Assembly: GCA_029432775.1 (NCBI GenBank)
Contig: JAROAZ010000007.1
Span: 169,137-233,136, forward strand
Origin: Pontiellaceae bacterium B12227
GTDB lineage: Bacteria > Verrucomicrobiota > Kiritimatiellia > Kiritimatiellales > Pontiellaceae
Direction: 5' to 3'
DNA length: 64,000 bases
Shown piece after piece: positions 10,286 to 18,094 of the stretch (positions are counted from its first letter, which is position 1; every line of letters starts with the position of its first letter). Below the pieces are notes generated by a model. That model was not told the origin of the DNA, searched no databases, and worked only from the letters and a program-made list of their open reading frames with translations. The translations under genes and the position numbers were made by a program.

Positions 10286-11442
10286 AAAAAAAGAAAATCG
10301 TATCGGCTTCGGCCGCAGTTGTTGTTGCTCTCTTTATGTTTGCCGGTTGCTCCGGCAAATCCGGTGAAAAACAATATAATAAAGCGCTCTCCGCCTGGAA
10401 AGACGGAGATCTGGTGCGTGCGCGTGCCCTCTTTGAAAATTCAATCAATAAAATGTCGGGCAATTCCCAGAAGTCCACCGCGCTGAACCAACTGGGCCTG
10501 GTGCTGTGGGAACTCGGCGAATCGCAGGCGGCAGCAGATGCATTCAGCACATCGGCCAACCTGGCGGAAACCCTTTCCGGCGCCAACCTGAACATGGGCA
10601 TTGCGCTTTATCACACCGGGCGGATCGATGAAGCAGAAGTGGCCCTGAACAATGTGCTCGGTGAAAACCCGAAGAACGAAACCGCTCTGGCGATTCTCGG
10701 CCTGATTGAATTGCAGAAACGTAACTGGGCCGGCGCCACCACGGAACTCACCAAATCAGCCAGCATTAATCCGCGCAGCGCGGCGGCTCAGAATGCACTG
10801 GCGCTCGCCGAGCTCCACCAGACCAAAAACAGCGAACGGGCCATTACCCGCCTGAAACAGCTTATTTCTGCGAATCCTGATTATGCCCCGGCCGCTTACA
10901 ACCTCGGCTCCATTTATGACCACTGGCTGCGCAACCCGAGCGCTGCCATGAGCTGGTACAAACAATATCTGCAGAAAGCCGGCGAAAACGGAAGCCACGT
11001 TCAGTCTGCCGCGAATGCGGTTGCGCGCCTGGGCGGCACTCCGGCAACCACATCCACCACCCGTTCGGCAGCACCGAAAGTCAACCCGGCTGAGGCCGCG
11101 CGGTATATGGCTGAAGGATCTAAACTGCACGGGGCACAGAAATATGACGAAGCCATTGTGGCCTACCGTAAAGCACTGGCTGCCGACCCGAAGCATAAAA
11201 CAGCCTACTACAACATGGGACTGGCCTTTTATGCGCAGGGCAACTACAGCGACGCAGCCACTGCCTGCAATAGTGCGCTCAACATTGATCCAAACTTCTC
11301 AGATGCCCGCTACATGCTGTCGCTGGCATATGCTAAACAGAAAAAATGGAACGATGCTGAGCGTGAAGCGCGGGAGCTTTCCAAAACCGACGCAACGCGC
11401 GGCGGTCAGATGAAGAAATATATTTCCGATTCCCGCAAATAA
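10282..11442 (+). CDS. TPR-repeat lipoprotein
   Basis: The N-terminus MKKKKIV, a hydrophobic stretch and LFMFAGC form a lipoprotein signal with Cys23, so the 386-aa protein is probably tethered to a membrane. The mature part is tetratricopeptide repeats in two blocks: about 40-245 (five to six repeats) and 275-385 (three repeats). A Thr/Ser/Pro-rich linker joins them near 255-270. TPR arrays hold protein complexes together; a partner is not evident. It overlaps yjbQ by 4 bases. The DUF4136 lipoprotein gene converges with only two bases between the stops. Confidence 0.88.
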   Translation: MKKKKIVSASAAVVVALFMFAGCSGKSGEKQYNKALSAWKDGDLVRARALFENSINKMSGNSQKSTALNQLGLVLWELGESQAAADAFSTSANLAETLSGANLNMGIALYHTGRIDEAEVALNNVLGENPKNETALAILGLIELQKRNWAGATTELTKSASINPRSAAAQNALALAELHQTKNSERAITRLKQLISANPDYAPAAYNLGSIYDHWLRNPSAAMSWYKQYLQKAGENGSHVQSAANAVARLGGTPATTSTTRSAAPKVNPAEAARYMAEGSKLHGAQKYDEAIVAYRKALAADPKHKTAYYNMGLAFYAQGNYSDAATACNSALNIDPNFSDARYMLSLAYAKQKKWNDAEREARELSKTDATRGGQMKKYISDSRK

Positions 11443-11444
11443 AC

Positions 11445-12008
11445 TTACTTCTGCTTCGGCGGAAACTTTTTCAGAATGCGCATCACCGCATCATTTACGC
11501 GTGCGGTGATTTTTTCAGGATTGTCAGAACTGGATGTACGTCTGCGGCCGCGGCCGCGCCAAATGGTTTGCTCATCGGACGGGTTCAGAATATCGATGGT
11601 CAGCTGTCCCTCTTCATAATCCGAAATCGTTCCGCCCGTGCTGTACCCGATGCTGCTTCCGCGACCATAGGAGCTACGCCCCACACCGAAAGATAAAGAA
11701 CCGCCGGAACCGTCAATCCGCTGCTGGAAATCCATGAAGTAAGCCACATGGAAATCGGCCTCGTTTTTTTCCACCTTCTTAAAGCCTTTAGATGCAAGAT
11801 CGGCATCGACTGCGTTCCGGATCCGCCGATCATTCAGATCATTATCAATCCGCGGAACACCGGTCTCCGGCTGCATATCGTGCTGCCAGGCATACGTCTT
11901 CAGCGATTTAAAATCAAAAGATGCATCATAGTCCCGGTTAACAGAAACGGATGAGCATCCCGAAAGAACGGCTGCCGACGATGAAATAAGAAAGGTTCGT
12001 TTGTTCAT
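11445..12008 (-). CDS. DUF4136 family lipoprotein
   Basis: A 187-aa envelope protein. MNKRTFLISSSAAVLSGC gives a lipobox with Cys18. The mature region has the DUF4136 pattern: DYDASFDFKSLKTYAW near the start, NDRRIRNAVDADLASKGF, DFHVAYF, and GQLTIDILNPSDEQTIWRG near the end. The function of the family is unknown; members are small outer-membrane or periplasmic proteins. A strong AGGAGG site precedes the ATG. It is monocistronic as far as can be seen. Confidence 0.9.
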   Translation of the reverse strand: MNKRTFLISSSAAVLSGCSSVSVNRDYDASFDFKSLKTYAWQHDMQPETGVPRIDNDLNDRRIRNAVDADLASKGFKKVEKNEADFHVAYFMDFQQRIDGSGGSLSFGVGRSSYGRGSSIGYSTGGTISDYEEGQLTIDILNPSDEQTIWRGRGRRRTSSSDNPEKITARVNDAVMRILKKFPPKQK

Positions 12009-12071
12009 GAAATAGCCTCCTGTTGAATGAAGGCATTATAAAAAGGGTAAGGCGAATGCCAAGCCCCGCAT

Positions 12072-12935
12072 TCAACCAAAACGCTTCTTCACGTGGCTGA
12101 TCATCTGGCGGTCAATCAGCCCCGCCGGAATAAACCGGGCCGCCAGAGCGCCCAGATGCGCGGGAACCGTTACCTTGTAGCGAATCTTCGGGCGCCGGGA
12201 TTCCAACGCATGAACAATCTTTTCAGCCACGGCTTCCGGCGGCAGGCGCCAGCGGTCTTCCGCCATGCCGCCGTTGCGGCGCTTAGCAAAATACTTTTTA
12301 TAGGCCGCCCCGAACTGGGATGAATCCACATCCAGCTGACCTTCGCCCTCTTCCGCACAGTTGGTTGAAAAACGTGTACTAATCGGTCCCGGTTCAATAA
12401 GCGAAACTGCAATCTGATCAGGAGAAAGCTCCACCCGCTGGGCATCGCTGATCGCTTCGAGCGCAAACTTTGATGCGGAATAAATCCCCATAAACGGAAG
12501 CGACAAACGACCGACAACAGAGCTGATATTTATAATCCGTCCATAGCCCTGTTTTTGAAAAGTCGGAATCAGGGTATTGGTCAGCTCCTGCAAACCGAAA
12601 ACATTCACTTCAAACTGATGGCGCATGGCATCGCGGGAAAGATCCTGAATGGCTCCCGGCATCCCGAAACCGGCATTATTCACCACCGCGCCAAGATGCC
12701 CGCTGTTTTTCACCAGCACGCGATCGACCGCCGTGGCGATGGACTGGCTGGAGGTCACATCCAGTTTGATAGCATCGAACCCGGCCAGCTTCAGGGCATC
12801 CAGATCATCGACTTTACGGGCGGTTGGAAAAACCTTCCAGCCTCTGGAACGCAGCATTTCGGCCGTCGCCAGACCAATGCCCGAAGAACAGCCGGTAACC
12901 AGAACTGATTTATTTCCAACCGTTGGAAAACTCAC
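12072..12935 (-). CDS. Short-chain dehydrogenase/reductase
   Basis: A classical SDR of 287 aa. The Rossmann nucleotide motif TGCSSGIG is at residues 14-21, NNAG near 91 and the catalytic YSASK near 158; an NADP(H) preference is suggested by the following Arg. The C-terminal extension has a substrate loop typical of SDRs acting on lipophilic alcohols or ketones; the substrate is unknown. The start overlaps the upstream deacetylase gene by 4 bases. The N-terminal codons for FPTVGNK contain an exact copy of the dispersed palindrome (12914), and a second lies 80 bases further in (12835). Confidence 0.93.
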   Translation of the reverse strand: MSFPTVGNKSVLVTGCSSGIGLATAEMLRSRGWKVFPTARKVDDLDALKLAGFDAIKLDVTSSQSIATAVDRVLVKNSGHLGAVVNNAGFGMPGAIQDLSRDAMRHQFEVNVFGLQELTNTLIPTFQKQGYGRIINISSVVGRLSLPFMGIYSASKFALEAISDAQRVELSPDQIAVSLIEPGPISTRFSTNCAEEGEGQLDVDSSQFGAAYKKYFAKRRNGGMAEDRWRLPPEAVAEKIVHALESRRPKIRYKVTVPAHLGALAARFIPAGLIDRQMISHVKKRFG

Positions 12936-13669
12936 GGGTAGAGCTCCGATAGTTTATGGAAGGTATAGCCCTGATTGATCAAACCTTCATAGCTGTCGCG
13001 AATGGCAATGGCGCTCTCTTTGCTCCAGATATGGCCGATCACAATCACATAGCCGTTTTCCCGGGCCTTGTTCACCGCATTGCCCCACATTTTACGGATA
13101 TAAGCGCGGTCCTGATTGATATCCAGAAAAACATCCCGCTCTTCCATGTGCACACCGACCTTTTTAGCCATGCGCGGCACCTGAGAGTTATAGGCGGTTT
13201 TGCTGTCCAGAAAAAACAGATCGTGTCCCTTACAGAAACGAAGCACCTCACCCATCAGTTCCGTATTTTCGGTAACCCGCGATCCCATGTGATTATTCAT
13301 TCCCACCGCACCACGAACCGAGCGCAGATTATCGTCCAGAATGCGCCGCACGTCGGCGGGTGTGGATGTATCCATAATCGCCCCGATGCCCGGATTCTTC
13401 TTTCCGTTCTGCGCCTCCATCGGCTGGTGGAGAATAATCTCCTTCAACGGGTCCCTGCCTATTTCAATGCAGACCGCTCTTGTCTGTTTCTGATGCGGCA
13501 GCACAGCAATCGTCATCGGAACCGGAATATCCAGAAACTGCTGCGTCTCGCTCAGCGCCAGCCCGGCGTCATCGATCACCAGAAAGATCTGCTTCTGCCG
13601 GACCTTTTCAGCAAGAACCGGAACCGCCGTCAGCGCTGCGAATGAAGTAATATAGTTTCTACGATTCAA
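12932..13669 (-). CDS. Divergent polysaccharide deacetylase (YibQ/DUF610 family), secreted
   Basis: The 245-aa protein has an N-terminal signal (MNRRNYITSFAALTAVPVLA) and the YibQ-type NodB-like fold: FLVIDDAG (about 33-40) at the first strand, HQPMEA, MNNHMGSRVTE (metal-site region) and FLDSKT. Relatives are periplasmic and of uncertain substrate. The best start is a TTG at 13669 with AAAGGA upstream, because an in-frame ATG would skip the signal peptide and longer starts run through the antitoxin gene. That TTG lies inside the last codons of higA, so translation is probably coupled. Confidence 0.82.
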   Translation of the reverse strand: MNRRNYITSFAALTAVPVLAEKVRQKQIFLVIDDAGLALSETQQFLDIPVPMTIAVLPHQKQTRAVCIEIGRDPLKEIILHQPMEAQNGKKNPGIGAIMDTSTPADVRRILDDNLRSVRGAVGMNNHMGSRVTENTELMGEVLRFCKGHDLFFLDSKTAYNSQVPRMAKKVGVHMEERDVFLDINQDRAYIRKMWGNAVNKARENGYVIVIGHIWSKESAIAIRDSYEGLINQGYTFHKLSELYP

Positions 13670-14084
13670 CGGGCGTCCTTTTCTTTTCCATACGGGTTGA
13701 GGCCTCCGCAACCATGCCCAATGAAGCATCTTCCCGGCCAAGCAGCACCTCAAAAGGAATCCCGAGCCCGGCATGCAGTTTCCGAATCATGGAAATACTC
13801 AGAGAACGCTTACCGGCAAGCACTTCAGAAACCTTACTCTTACTTCCAATGTATGGAATCAGATCTTTCTGCCTCAGCTCCTGCTGTTCCATCCGGAAGC
13901 GGATGGCGTCGATGGGATCCACATCCGGCATGGGATAAACCCTGGCTTCATAGAGCTCGACGAGCGTCGCCAGCAGTTCCATCTCCGCAACAACCTCAGA
14001 GTTCGGCTTATGATCCATCAGCTCCTCAATATGCATAAGAGCAGCATCGTAATCATCTTCCGTTTTAATCACTTTCGGCTTCAT
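13659..14084 (-). CDS. higA: HigA-type antitoxin (XRE helix-turn-helix)
   Basis: A 141-aa protein with an XRE-family helix-turn-helix at about 75-130 (LRQKDLIPYIGSKSKVSEVL then GKRSLSISMIRKL), the layout of HigA antitoxins. It should neutralise the HigB RNase encoded directly upstream and repress the operon. Its ATG shares one base with the higB stop (TGATG). A 17-bp palindrome before higB (14411-14427) is a plausible operator. The toxin-first order is typical of higBA. Confidence 0.88.
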   Translation of the reverse strand: MKPKVIKTEDDYDAALMHIEELMDHKPNSEVVAEMELLATLVELYEARVYPMPDVDPIDAIRFRMEQQELRQKDLIPYIGSKSKVSEVLAGKRSLSISMIRKLHAGLGIPFEVLLGREDASLGMVAEASTRMEKKRTPVES

Positions 14085-14377
14085 CAGATTTTTGTCGCAT
14101 CAATCCTGTCATACTCCGCGTGGGTTCCGATAAAGCGGACATAGAGTAACCCGGGTTTATAGGCAACCCTGACGACCAAACGATATTTGTTTCCGCCAAA
14201 ATTAAACACAATCCGGTTTCCCGGAAGGATGTCGGCAGAACGATACTGATCCTTCACATCCTGCGGCGTTTTCCATTCGGCCGCATCGGCTTCCTTATCC
14301 CACGCACTTAACGGAGCCTTGGCATTGGCATGTTTTTGCCAAAACTCGACCAAGGTTCTCTTTTTAACGACATGCAT
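14084..14377 (-). CDS. higB: HigB-type mRNA interferase toxin
   Basis: A 97-aa protein of the HigB_toxin family (RelE superfamily). It has the family N-terminus VVKKRTLVEFWQKH, then WKTPQDVKDQY, the central strand RIVFNFGGNKYRLVV and the ending YVRFIGTHAEYDRID with conserved His. HigB toxins cleave mRNA at the ribosome. The ATG at 14377 fits the family start; a longer frame to 14410 would run into the operator region. It lies directly downstream of ribE on the same strand but has its own likely promoter/operator. Confidence 0.9.
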   Translation of the reverse strand: MHVVKKRTLVEFWQKHANAKAPLSAWDKEADAAEWKTPQDVKDQYRSADILPGNRIVFNFGGNKYRLVVRVAYKPGLLYVRFIGTHAEYDRIDATKI

Positions 14378-14410
14378 GAAAACAGACCGCAGGAACCGGG
14401 TCAAGCCCAT

Positions 14411-14427
14411 GTTCCCAATAAGGGAAC
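14411..14427. promoter_or_regulatory. Candidate HigA operator palindrome
   Basis: GTTCCC-AATAA-GGGAAC is a perfect 6+5+6 palindrome between the ribE stop (14429) and higB (14377). Its size and position fit an autoregulatory HigA site. A TTGACC hexamer just downstream on the minus strand may be the -35 element. The palindrome differs in sequence and spacing from the dispersed TTCCA family. Confidence 0.5.
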
Positions 14428-14428
14428 T

Positions 14429-15058
14429 TTATTCCCCGTTCAGGTTGAGGCGATAGTCCTGCCCGCCACCGAATTCGAGGATGCGCTGCACGTGTTTTCC
14501 AAGAATATCCGCTTCGAGATTCACTTTGGTGCCGACCTTGAAGTCGGACATATCCGTTTCCTGCAGCGTGTGCGGGATAATGTGAACAATAAAGCCGTTA
14601 TCCGTCAGTTCAGCGACGGTCAGCGAAATGCCGTCGATGGAGATGGACCCCTTGTAAACCATCAGCATCAGCATATCGCGCGAGCACTCGATGGTAAACT
14701 TCTTGTCGCGGCCGACCTCTTCCACCTTGGCCACCGTTCCGGTGTTGTCCACGTGACCGGTCACAATGTGTCCGCCCAGCGTTTCGCCCAGGGCCAGCGC
14801 CTGTTCCAGGTTCACTTCGTCGCCCGGACCTTTTTCACCCAGATTGGTTTTATCGAAGGTTTCGCCCAGCACATCGAACATCAGTTTGTCGCCGTCAATC
14901 GCAGCCACGGTCAGGCAGGTGCCGTTCACGGCAATGCTGTCGCCCAGACCGACCGGTTTATCGAACGGACGATTCGGAACCATCGTAATGCGACCCGCCG
15001 TGCCTTCCATTTTAATATCAATAATATTTCCCAAACGCTGAACAATGCCAGTAAACAT
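14429..15058 (-). CDS. ribE: Riboflavin synthase (alpha subunit)
   Basis: It catalyses the dismutation of two 6,7-dimethyl-8-ribityllumazines to riboflavin. The 209-aa protein starts with the family signature MFTGIVQ and consists of two lumazine-binding repeats (about 1-97 and 98-195), each with the S-I-x-V-x-G-x-x-L-T motif (DSIAVNGTCLTV, GSISIDGISLTV). It is the last gene of the riboflavin operon, 2 bases after ribD. Some databases call this gene ribC. Confidence 0.97.
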   Translation of the reverse strand: MFTGIVQRLGNIIDIKMEGTAGRITMVPNRPFDKPVGLGDSIAVNGTCLTVAAIDGDKLMFDVLGETFDKTNLGEKGPGDEVNLEQALALGETLGGHIVTGHVDNTGTVAKVEEVGRDKKFTIECSRDMLMLMVYKGSISIDGISLTVAELTDNGFIVHIIPHTLQETDMSDFKVGTKVNLEADILGKHVQRILEFGGGQDYRLNLNGE

Positions 15059-15060
15059 AT

Positions 15061-16071
15061 CTATCTCTCCGGTTTCGCTTTAATCAGTATATCATTGCCT
15101 ACCTGTTCCAATGACTGGAACTTCAAATTTTTTACATCGGCGATCAGGCCGCCGGTTTTTCCAAAGTTTGGAAGTCCGTCCGCGCCCATCAGCTTCGGGG
15201 CGAAAAAGAAGGCAAACTCATCCACCAGCCCCGCATCGACCAGCCCGGCCGCCAGTTGGCCGCCGCCCTCGCAGAAAACGTGCATAATACCCTGTTCGCT
15301 GGCCAGCTCCGTCAGGATTTTCTTCAAATTGCCGCTGCGGATCAGGGTCTGCTCCGCCGCTTCGTCGTTCCGAACCTTGGAACCGGCGGGAATATCCGCG
15401 CCAATGATCACCCTAAACGGCTTCCGATCATTGGAAGGCCGCGGCATCAGCGACGGGTCATCCGCGCGAACCGTGGCCGCACCGACCATAATGGCGTCCG
15501 ATCGGCGGCGCATCTCCTGCACCCGTTCGCGCGCTTCGGGCCCGGTGATCCATTTCGAGTCGCCGGCGCTGTCGGCAATTTTACCATCCAGCGTCGAGGC
15601 CAGCTTCAGCGTAACGTACGGCAGCCCCGTGGTGATAAATTTTTCAAACGGAGCAATCAGCTCGCGCCCGGCTTCCTCGCAAACGCCCGCAACCACTTCC
15701 ACGCCGGCCTCTTCGAGCAGCTTCAGTCCACGCCCCGCATGCGCCGGATTCAGGTCGACCACCGAAACCACCACGCGGCCGATGCCCTTCTCCAGAATGA
15801 TGTCAGTACACGGCGGCGTGCGGCCATGGGTTGAACAGGGTTCGAGCGTAACATAAAGGGTGGCGGTTTTCAGATTCACCGGCATCGGCGGAATCTTTTT
15901 CAGACAGTCGCGCTCAGCATGATCCGTCCCGGCCTTTTTATGCCAGCCCTCCGCAATCATGTGGCCTTCCACCACGAGCACCGCACCCACCGGCGGATTC
16001 GGACGCGTCAGCCCCTCGCCCATCTTCGCCAGCTCAATCGCCCGCATCATAAATTTTTCGTCAGCAGTCAT
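15061..16071 (-). CDS. ribD: Bifunctional riboflavin deaminase/reductase RibD
   Basis: The N-terminal deaminase domain (about 1-150) has zinc ligands in HAE (TDHAERDC) and PCSTHGRTPPC. The C-terminal pyrimidine reductase domain (155-336) has LKLASTLDGKIADSAGDS and the NADPH-site region EGGGQLAAGL. The two domains convert the GTP cyclohydrolase II product to the ribitylamino-uracil phosphate. The ATG at 16071 gives 336 aa; an in-frame TTG 6 codons earlier has no better site. Two exact palindrome copies (15106, 15159) sit in the 3' coding part. Confidence 0.96.
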   Translation of the reverse strand: MTADEKFMMRAIELAKMGEGLTRPNPPVGAVLVVEGHMIAEGWHKKAGTDHAERDCLKKIPPMPVNLKTATLYVTLEPCSTHGRTPPCTDIILEKGIGRVVVSVVDLNPAHAGRGLKLLEEAGVEVVAGVCEEAGRELIAPFEKFITTGLPYVTLKLASTLDGKIADSAGDSKWITGPEARERVQEMRRRSDAIMVGAATVRADDPSLMPRPSNDRKPFRVIIGADIPAGSKVRNDEAAEQTLIRSGNLKKILTELASEQGIMHVFCEGGGQLAAGLVDAGLVDEFAFFFAPKLMGADGLPNFGKTGGLIADVKNLKFQSLEQVGNDILIKAKPER

Positions 16072-16083
16072 GGCTTTTTTTAA

Positions 16084-16150
16084 CACCAAGCTCGCAAAGT
16101 CCGCAAAGAAAAATCCGTTTGCCTGCTTCGCGCTCTTTGCGTCCTTCTGT
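16084..16150. repeat. CTTTGCG-type intergenic inverted repeat
   Basis: The 84-base gap between ftsY and ribD is filled by tandem CGCAAAG-like units (CTCGCAAAGTCCGCAAAG) facing a CTTTGCG unit further on. Such CGCAAAG repeats occur in intergenic DNA of many bacteria and can fold into a hairpin. Here it separates ftsY from ribD inside one operon, so it may act as an RNA-processing or attenuation site. Confidence 0.5.
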
Positions 16151-16155
16151 AAAAA

Positions 16156-17046
16156 CTAACTGTCTTCTGAGCCGTCGTCGAAAAGGGCGTTTACAAATTC
16201 CTGTGGGTCGAAGGGGACGAGGTCGTCTTCGCCTTCGCCGAGACCGGTAAAGAGAATCGGCACCTTGAGTTCGGTTCGAACCGAGAAGAGAAAACCGGCC
16301 TTGGAGGAGCCGTCCAGTTTCGTGACGATGATTCCGGTGAGCGGAACCACTTCATTAAATTGTTTAGCCTGAATCACCGCGTTCTGCCCCAGCGAGGCGT
16401 CGAGCACCATCCAGACATCGTCCGGCGCACCGGCGCGGCGTTTACTCATGGAGCGGCACATTTTCGGCAGCTCATCCATCAGCGGCGTTTTGGTATGCAT
16501 GCGCCCGGCGGTATCCACCAGCACGACATCGCATTTTTTCTCGATGGCGGATTCAACGGCGTTGTAGGCCACGCCGGCTGCATCGTGCCCCATTTCACCG
16601 CCCACAAAATCGCAGCCGATCCGTTCGCTCCAAAGCTTGAGCTGGGAGGAACCGGCAGCCCGGAAGGTATCGGAACCGCAGAGCATCGGCCTGCGGCCTT
16701 CGCCCATCGCTTTTTTAGCCAGTTTGGCGGCGGTGGTGGTTTTGCCGGAACCGTTGATGCCGAGCAGCATCACGACATAGGGTTTGTTTTCTTCCAACCA
16801 TTGGAAGTCCAGCGTTTCGCCGAGCTCCTTCATGAGGATATCGGTCAGGCGCTCGCGGCGCGTTGCCTTGCGGGTTGGATATTCCAACTCATCGGCAATC
16901 TCCATCGTCAGACGCGCGGGGACATCGGAACGAAGCAGGATTTCCTCGATCTCCTCGACCTCCATCTCTTCGAGGTTGGTTTTGGAGGAGAAAACCTGGC
17001 CGATAATCGAGCGCGTCTTTTTCAGTGCACTCAGCCAACCGGCCAT
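16156..17046 (-). CDS. ftsY: Signal recognition particle receptor FtsY
   Basis: The SRP receptor GTPase docks ribosome-SRP complexes at the membrane. The 296-aa protein is a bare NG core: an N domain with 'IEEILLRSDVPARLTMEI' (about 30-50), P-loop GINGSGKTTT (about 95-104), SDTFRAAGSSQL, DTAGR and TKLDGSSKAG. It lacks the long acidic A domain of the E. coli protein, as in many short FtsYs. Its ATG overlaps the nusB stop by one base, so it is translated as part of the rib-nusB cluster. An exact palindrome copy (16792) encodes FQWLE. Confidence 0.96.
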   Translation of the reverse strand: MAGWLSALKKTRSIIGQVFSSKTNLEEMEVEEIEEILLRSDVPARLTMEIADELEYPTRKATRRERLTDILMKELGETLDFQWLEENKPYVVMLLGINGSGKTTTAAKLAKKAMGEGRRPMLCGSDTFRAAGSSQLKLWSERIGCDFVGGEMGHDAAGVAYNAVESAIEKKCDVVLVDTAGRMHTKTPLMDELPKMCRSMSKRRAGAPDDVWMVLDASLGQNAVIQAKQFNEVVPLTGIIVTKLDGSSKAGFLFSVRTELKVPILFTGLGEGEDDLVPFDPQEFVNALFDDGSEDS

Positions 17047-17504
17047 TACTCGCCTCCCCGGGGCTTATAGGTGGTGCGGGCCGGACGATCGAGTTCCTTA
17101 CGGATGCGGTCGAGTACCCCGTTCACAAAACGCCCGGACTGGAAGCTGCTGAAATCTTTGGCAAAGTGTACGGCTTCGTTGATGGACACCACCGGAGGAA
17201 CGTCGTCGCGGTAGAGCATTTCAAAAAGGGCCACGCGCATCACGGTCCGGTCCACCGCTCCCATGCGGTCGGAGTTCCAGCGGTTCGCATATTGCGACAG
17301 CTTTTCATCCAGCTCTTTTTTGTGCTGTACCACGCCTTTGATGATCTCTTCGGCATAGTTTTTTTCGCGCTCAATCGGTGTTTTTTCTTCCCAGAAATCC
17401 TGAAGCGCAATATCGATGGGCTCGGGATTAAAATCGAGTTGAAACAGGAACTGGACAATCCATTCGCGTGTTTCGCGGCGGCCGTTTACTTTTTTCTTCT
17501 GCAT
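17046..17504 (-). CDS. nusB: Transcription antitermination factor NusB
   Basis: NusB, with NusE (S10), binds boxA RNA and promotes antitermination on rRNA operons. The 152-aa helical protein has the family motifs RETREWIVQFLFQLD, WNSDRMGAVDRTVMRVALFEMLY and VSINEAVHFAKDFSSFQSGRFVNGVLDRI-type ending. The ATG at 17504 is preferred over an upstream frame extending into ribH, because NusB proteins begin with the KKKVNGRR-type basic segment. ribH-nusB adjacency is common in bacteria. Confidence 0.95.
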   Translation of the reverse strand: MQKKKVNGRRETREWIVQFLFQLDFNPEPIDIALQDFWEEKTPIEREKNYAEEIIKGVVQHKKELDEKLSQYANRWNSDRMGAVDRTVMRVALFEMLYRDDVPPVVSINEAVHFAKDFSSFQSGRFVNGVLDRIRKELDRPARTTYKPRGGE

Positions 17505-17509
17505 AAATT

Positions 17510-18022
17510 CTATCCAAGCTTTTTGTGAACACGGGCCGTTTCGATGGCCGCTTCGGCAGCATACCAGCCGCGGGTATTTTCGCCGCCGAGGCAACGGGCC
17601 TCGGCCTGCGCCCAGGAGCGGACGCCGACAATTTCATTAATGACCGGTATCTGATGCCGGCAGGCAATATCCAATACGGTCTGTCCGGTGGTATCGATGA
17701 TCATCTGTGCATGCTGCGTTTCGCCTTCCACGACAACCCCCAGAACAATGAGCGCATCGTAGCGTTTGCTGGCCGCCATTTTTTCAGCAATCACCGGAAC
17801 TTCGTATGCACCGGGCACACGAACCACGTCGATCGTTTCCGGCTTGGCCCCGTTGGTTTCCAGACATTGGAACGCGCTGCGGGCCAGCTCGTCGGTCAGC
17901 TCGTCGTTAAAGCGCGCCACCACAATGCCGAAACGCATGCCGGATGCATCAAGGTCGCCCAGCACCTGATTGGCACAAATGCCTTCAATCGGGTCAATTG
18001 ACTTTGAAATACCTTTTCCCAT
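17510..18022 (-). CDS. ribH: 6,7-dimethyl-8-ribityllumazine synthase
   Basis: It condenses ribitylamino-uracil with dihydroxybutanone phosphate and forms icosahedral or pentameric shells. In the 170-aa protein FGIVVARFNDEL, VPGAYEVPVIAEKMA and GVVVEGETQHAQMI (with the conserved catalytic His) are visible. The C-terminal part (VGVRSWAQAEARCLGG then NTRGWYAAEAAIE) differs from the enterobacterial GxLTTxxxEQA pattern and looks like the form I associate with Verrucomicrobia relatives. An exact palindrome copy (17858) encodes FQCLE. Confidence 0.94.
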   Translation of the reverse strand: MGKGISKSIDPIEGICANQVLGDLDASGMRFGIVVARFNDELTDELARSAFQCLETNGAKPETIDVVRVPGAYEVPVIAEKMAASKRYDALIVLGVVVEGETQHAQMIIDTTGQTVLDIACRHQIPVINEIVGVRSWAQAEARCLGGENTRGWYAAEAAIETARVHKKLG

Positions 18023-18050
18023 AAATTCACTCCGTGAGTGACGATTGAAA

Positions 18051-18082
18051 CGTGAGGCGTGATTTGCTAATCACGATTCACG
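18051..18082 (-). terminator. Hairpin between ribBA and ribH
   Basis: The 72-base gap between ribBA and ribH contains arms CGTGA..CGTGATT and AATCACG..TCACG with a 4-base loop. It has no U-run, so it is more likely an intercistronic stability or attenuation hairpin than a full terminator. Confidence 0.45.
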
Positions 18083-18094
18083 GCTCCTTCATCT

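Noticed and set aside
14330..15856. 508-codon open frame on the plus strand across ribE/ribD
   Set aside because: It lies antisense to two clearly conserved riboflavin genes, has no recognisable domain and shows the Arg/His/Ser-rich composition typical of the reverse of GC-rich coding DNA.
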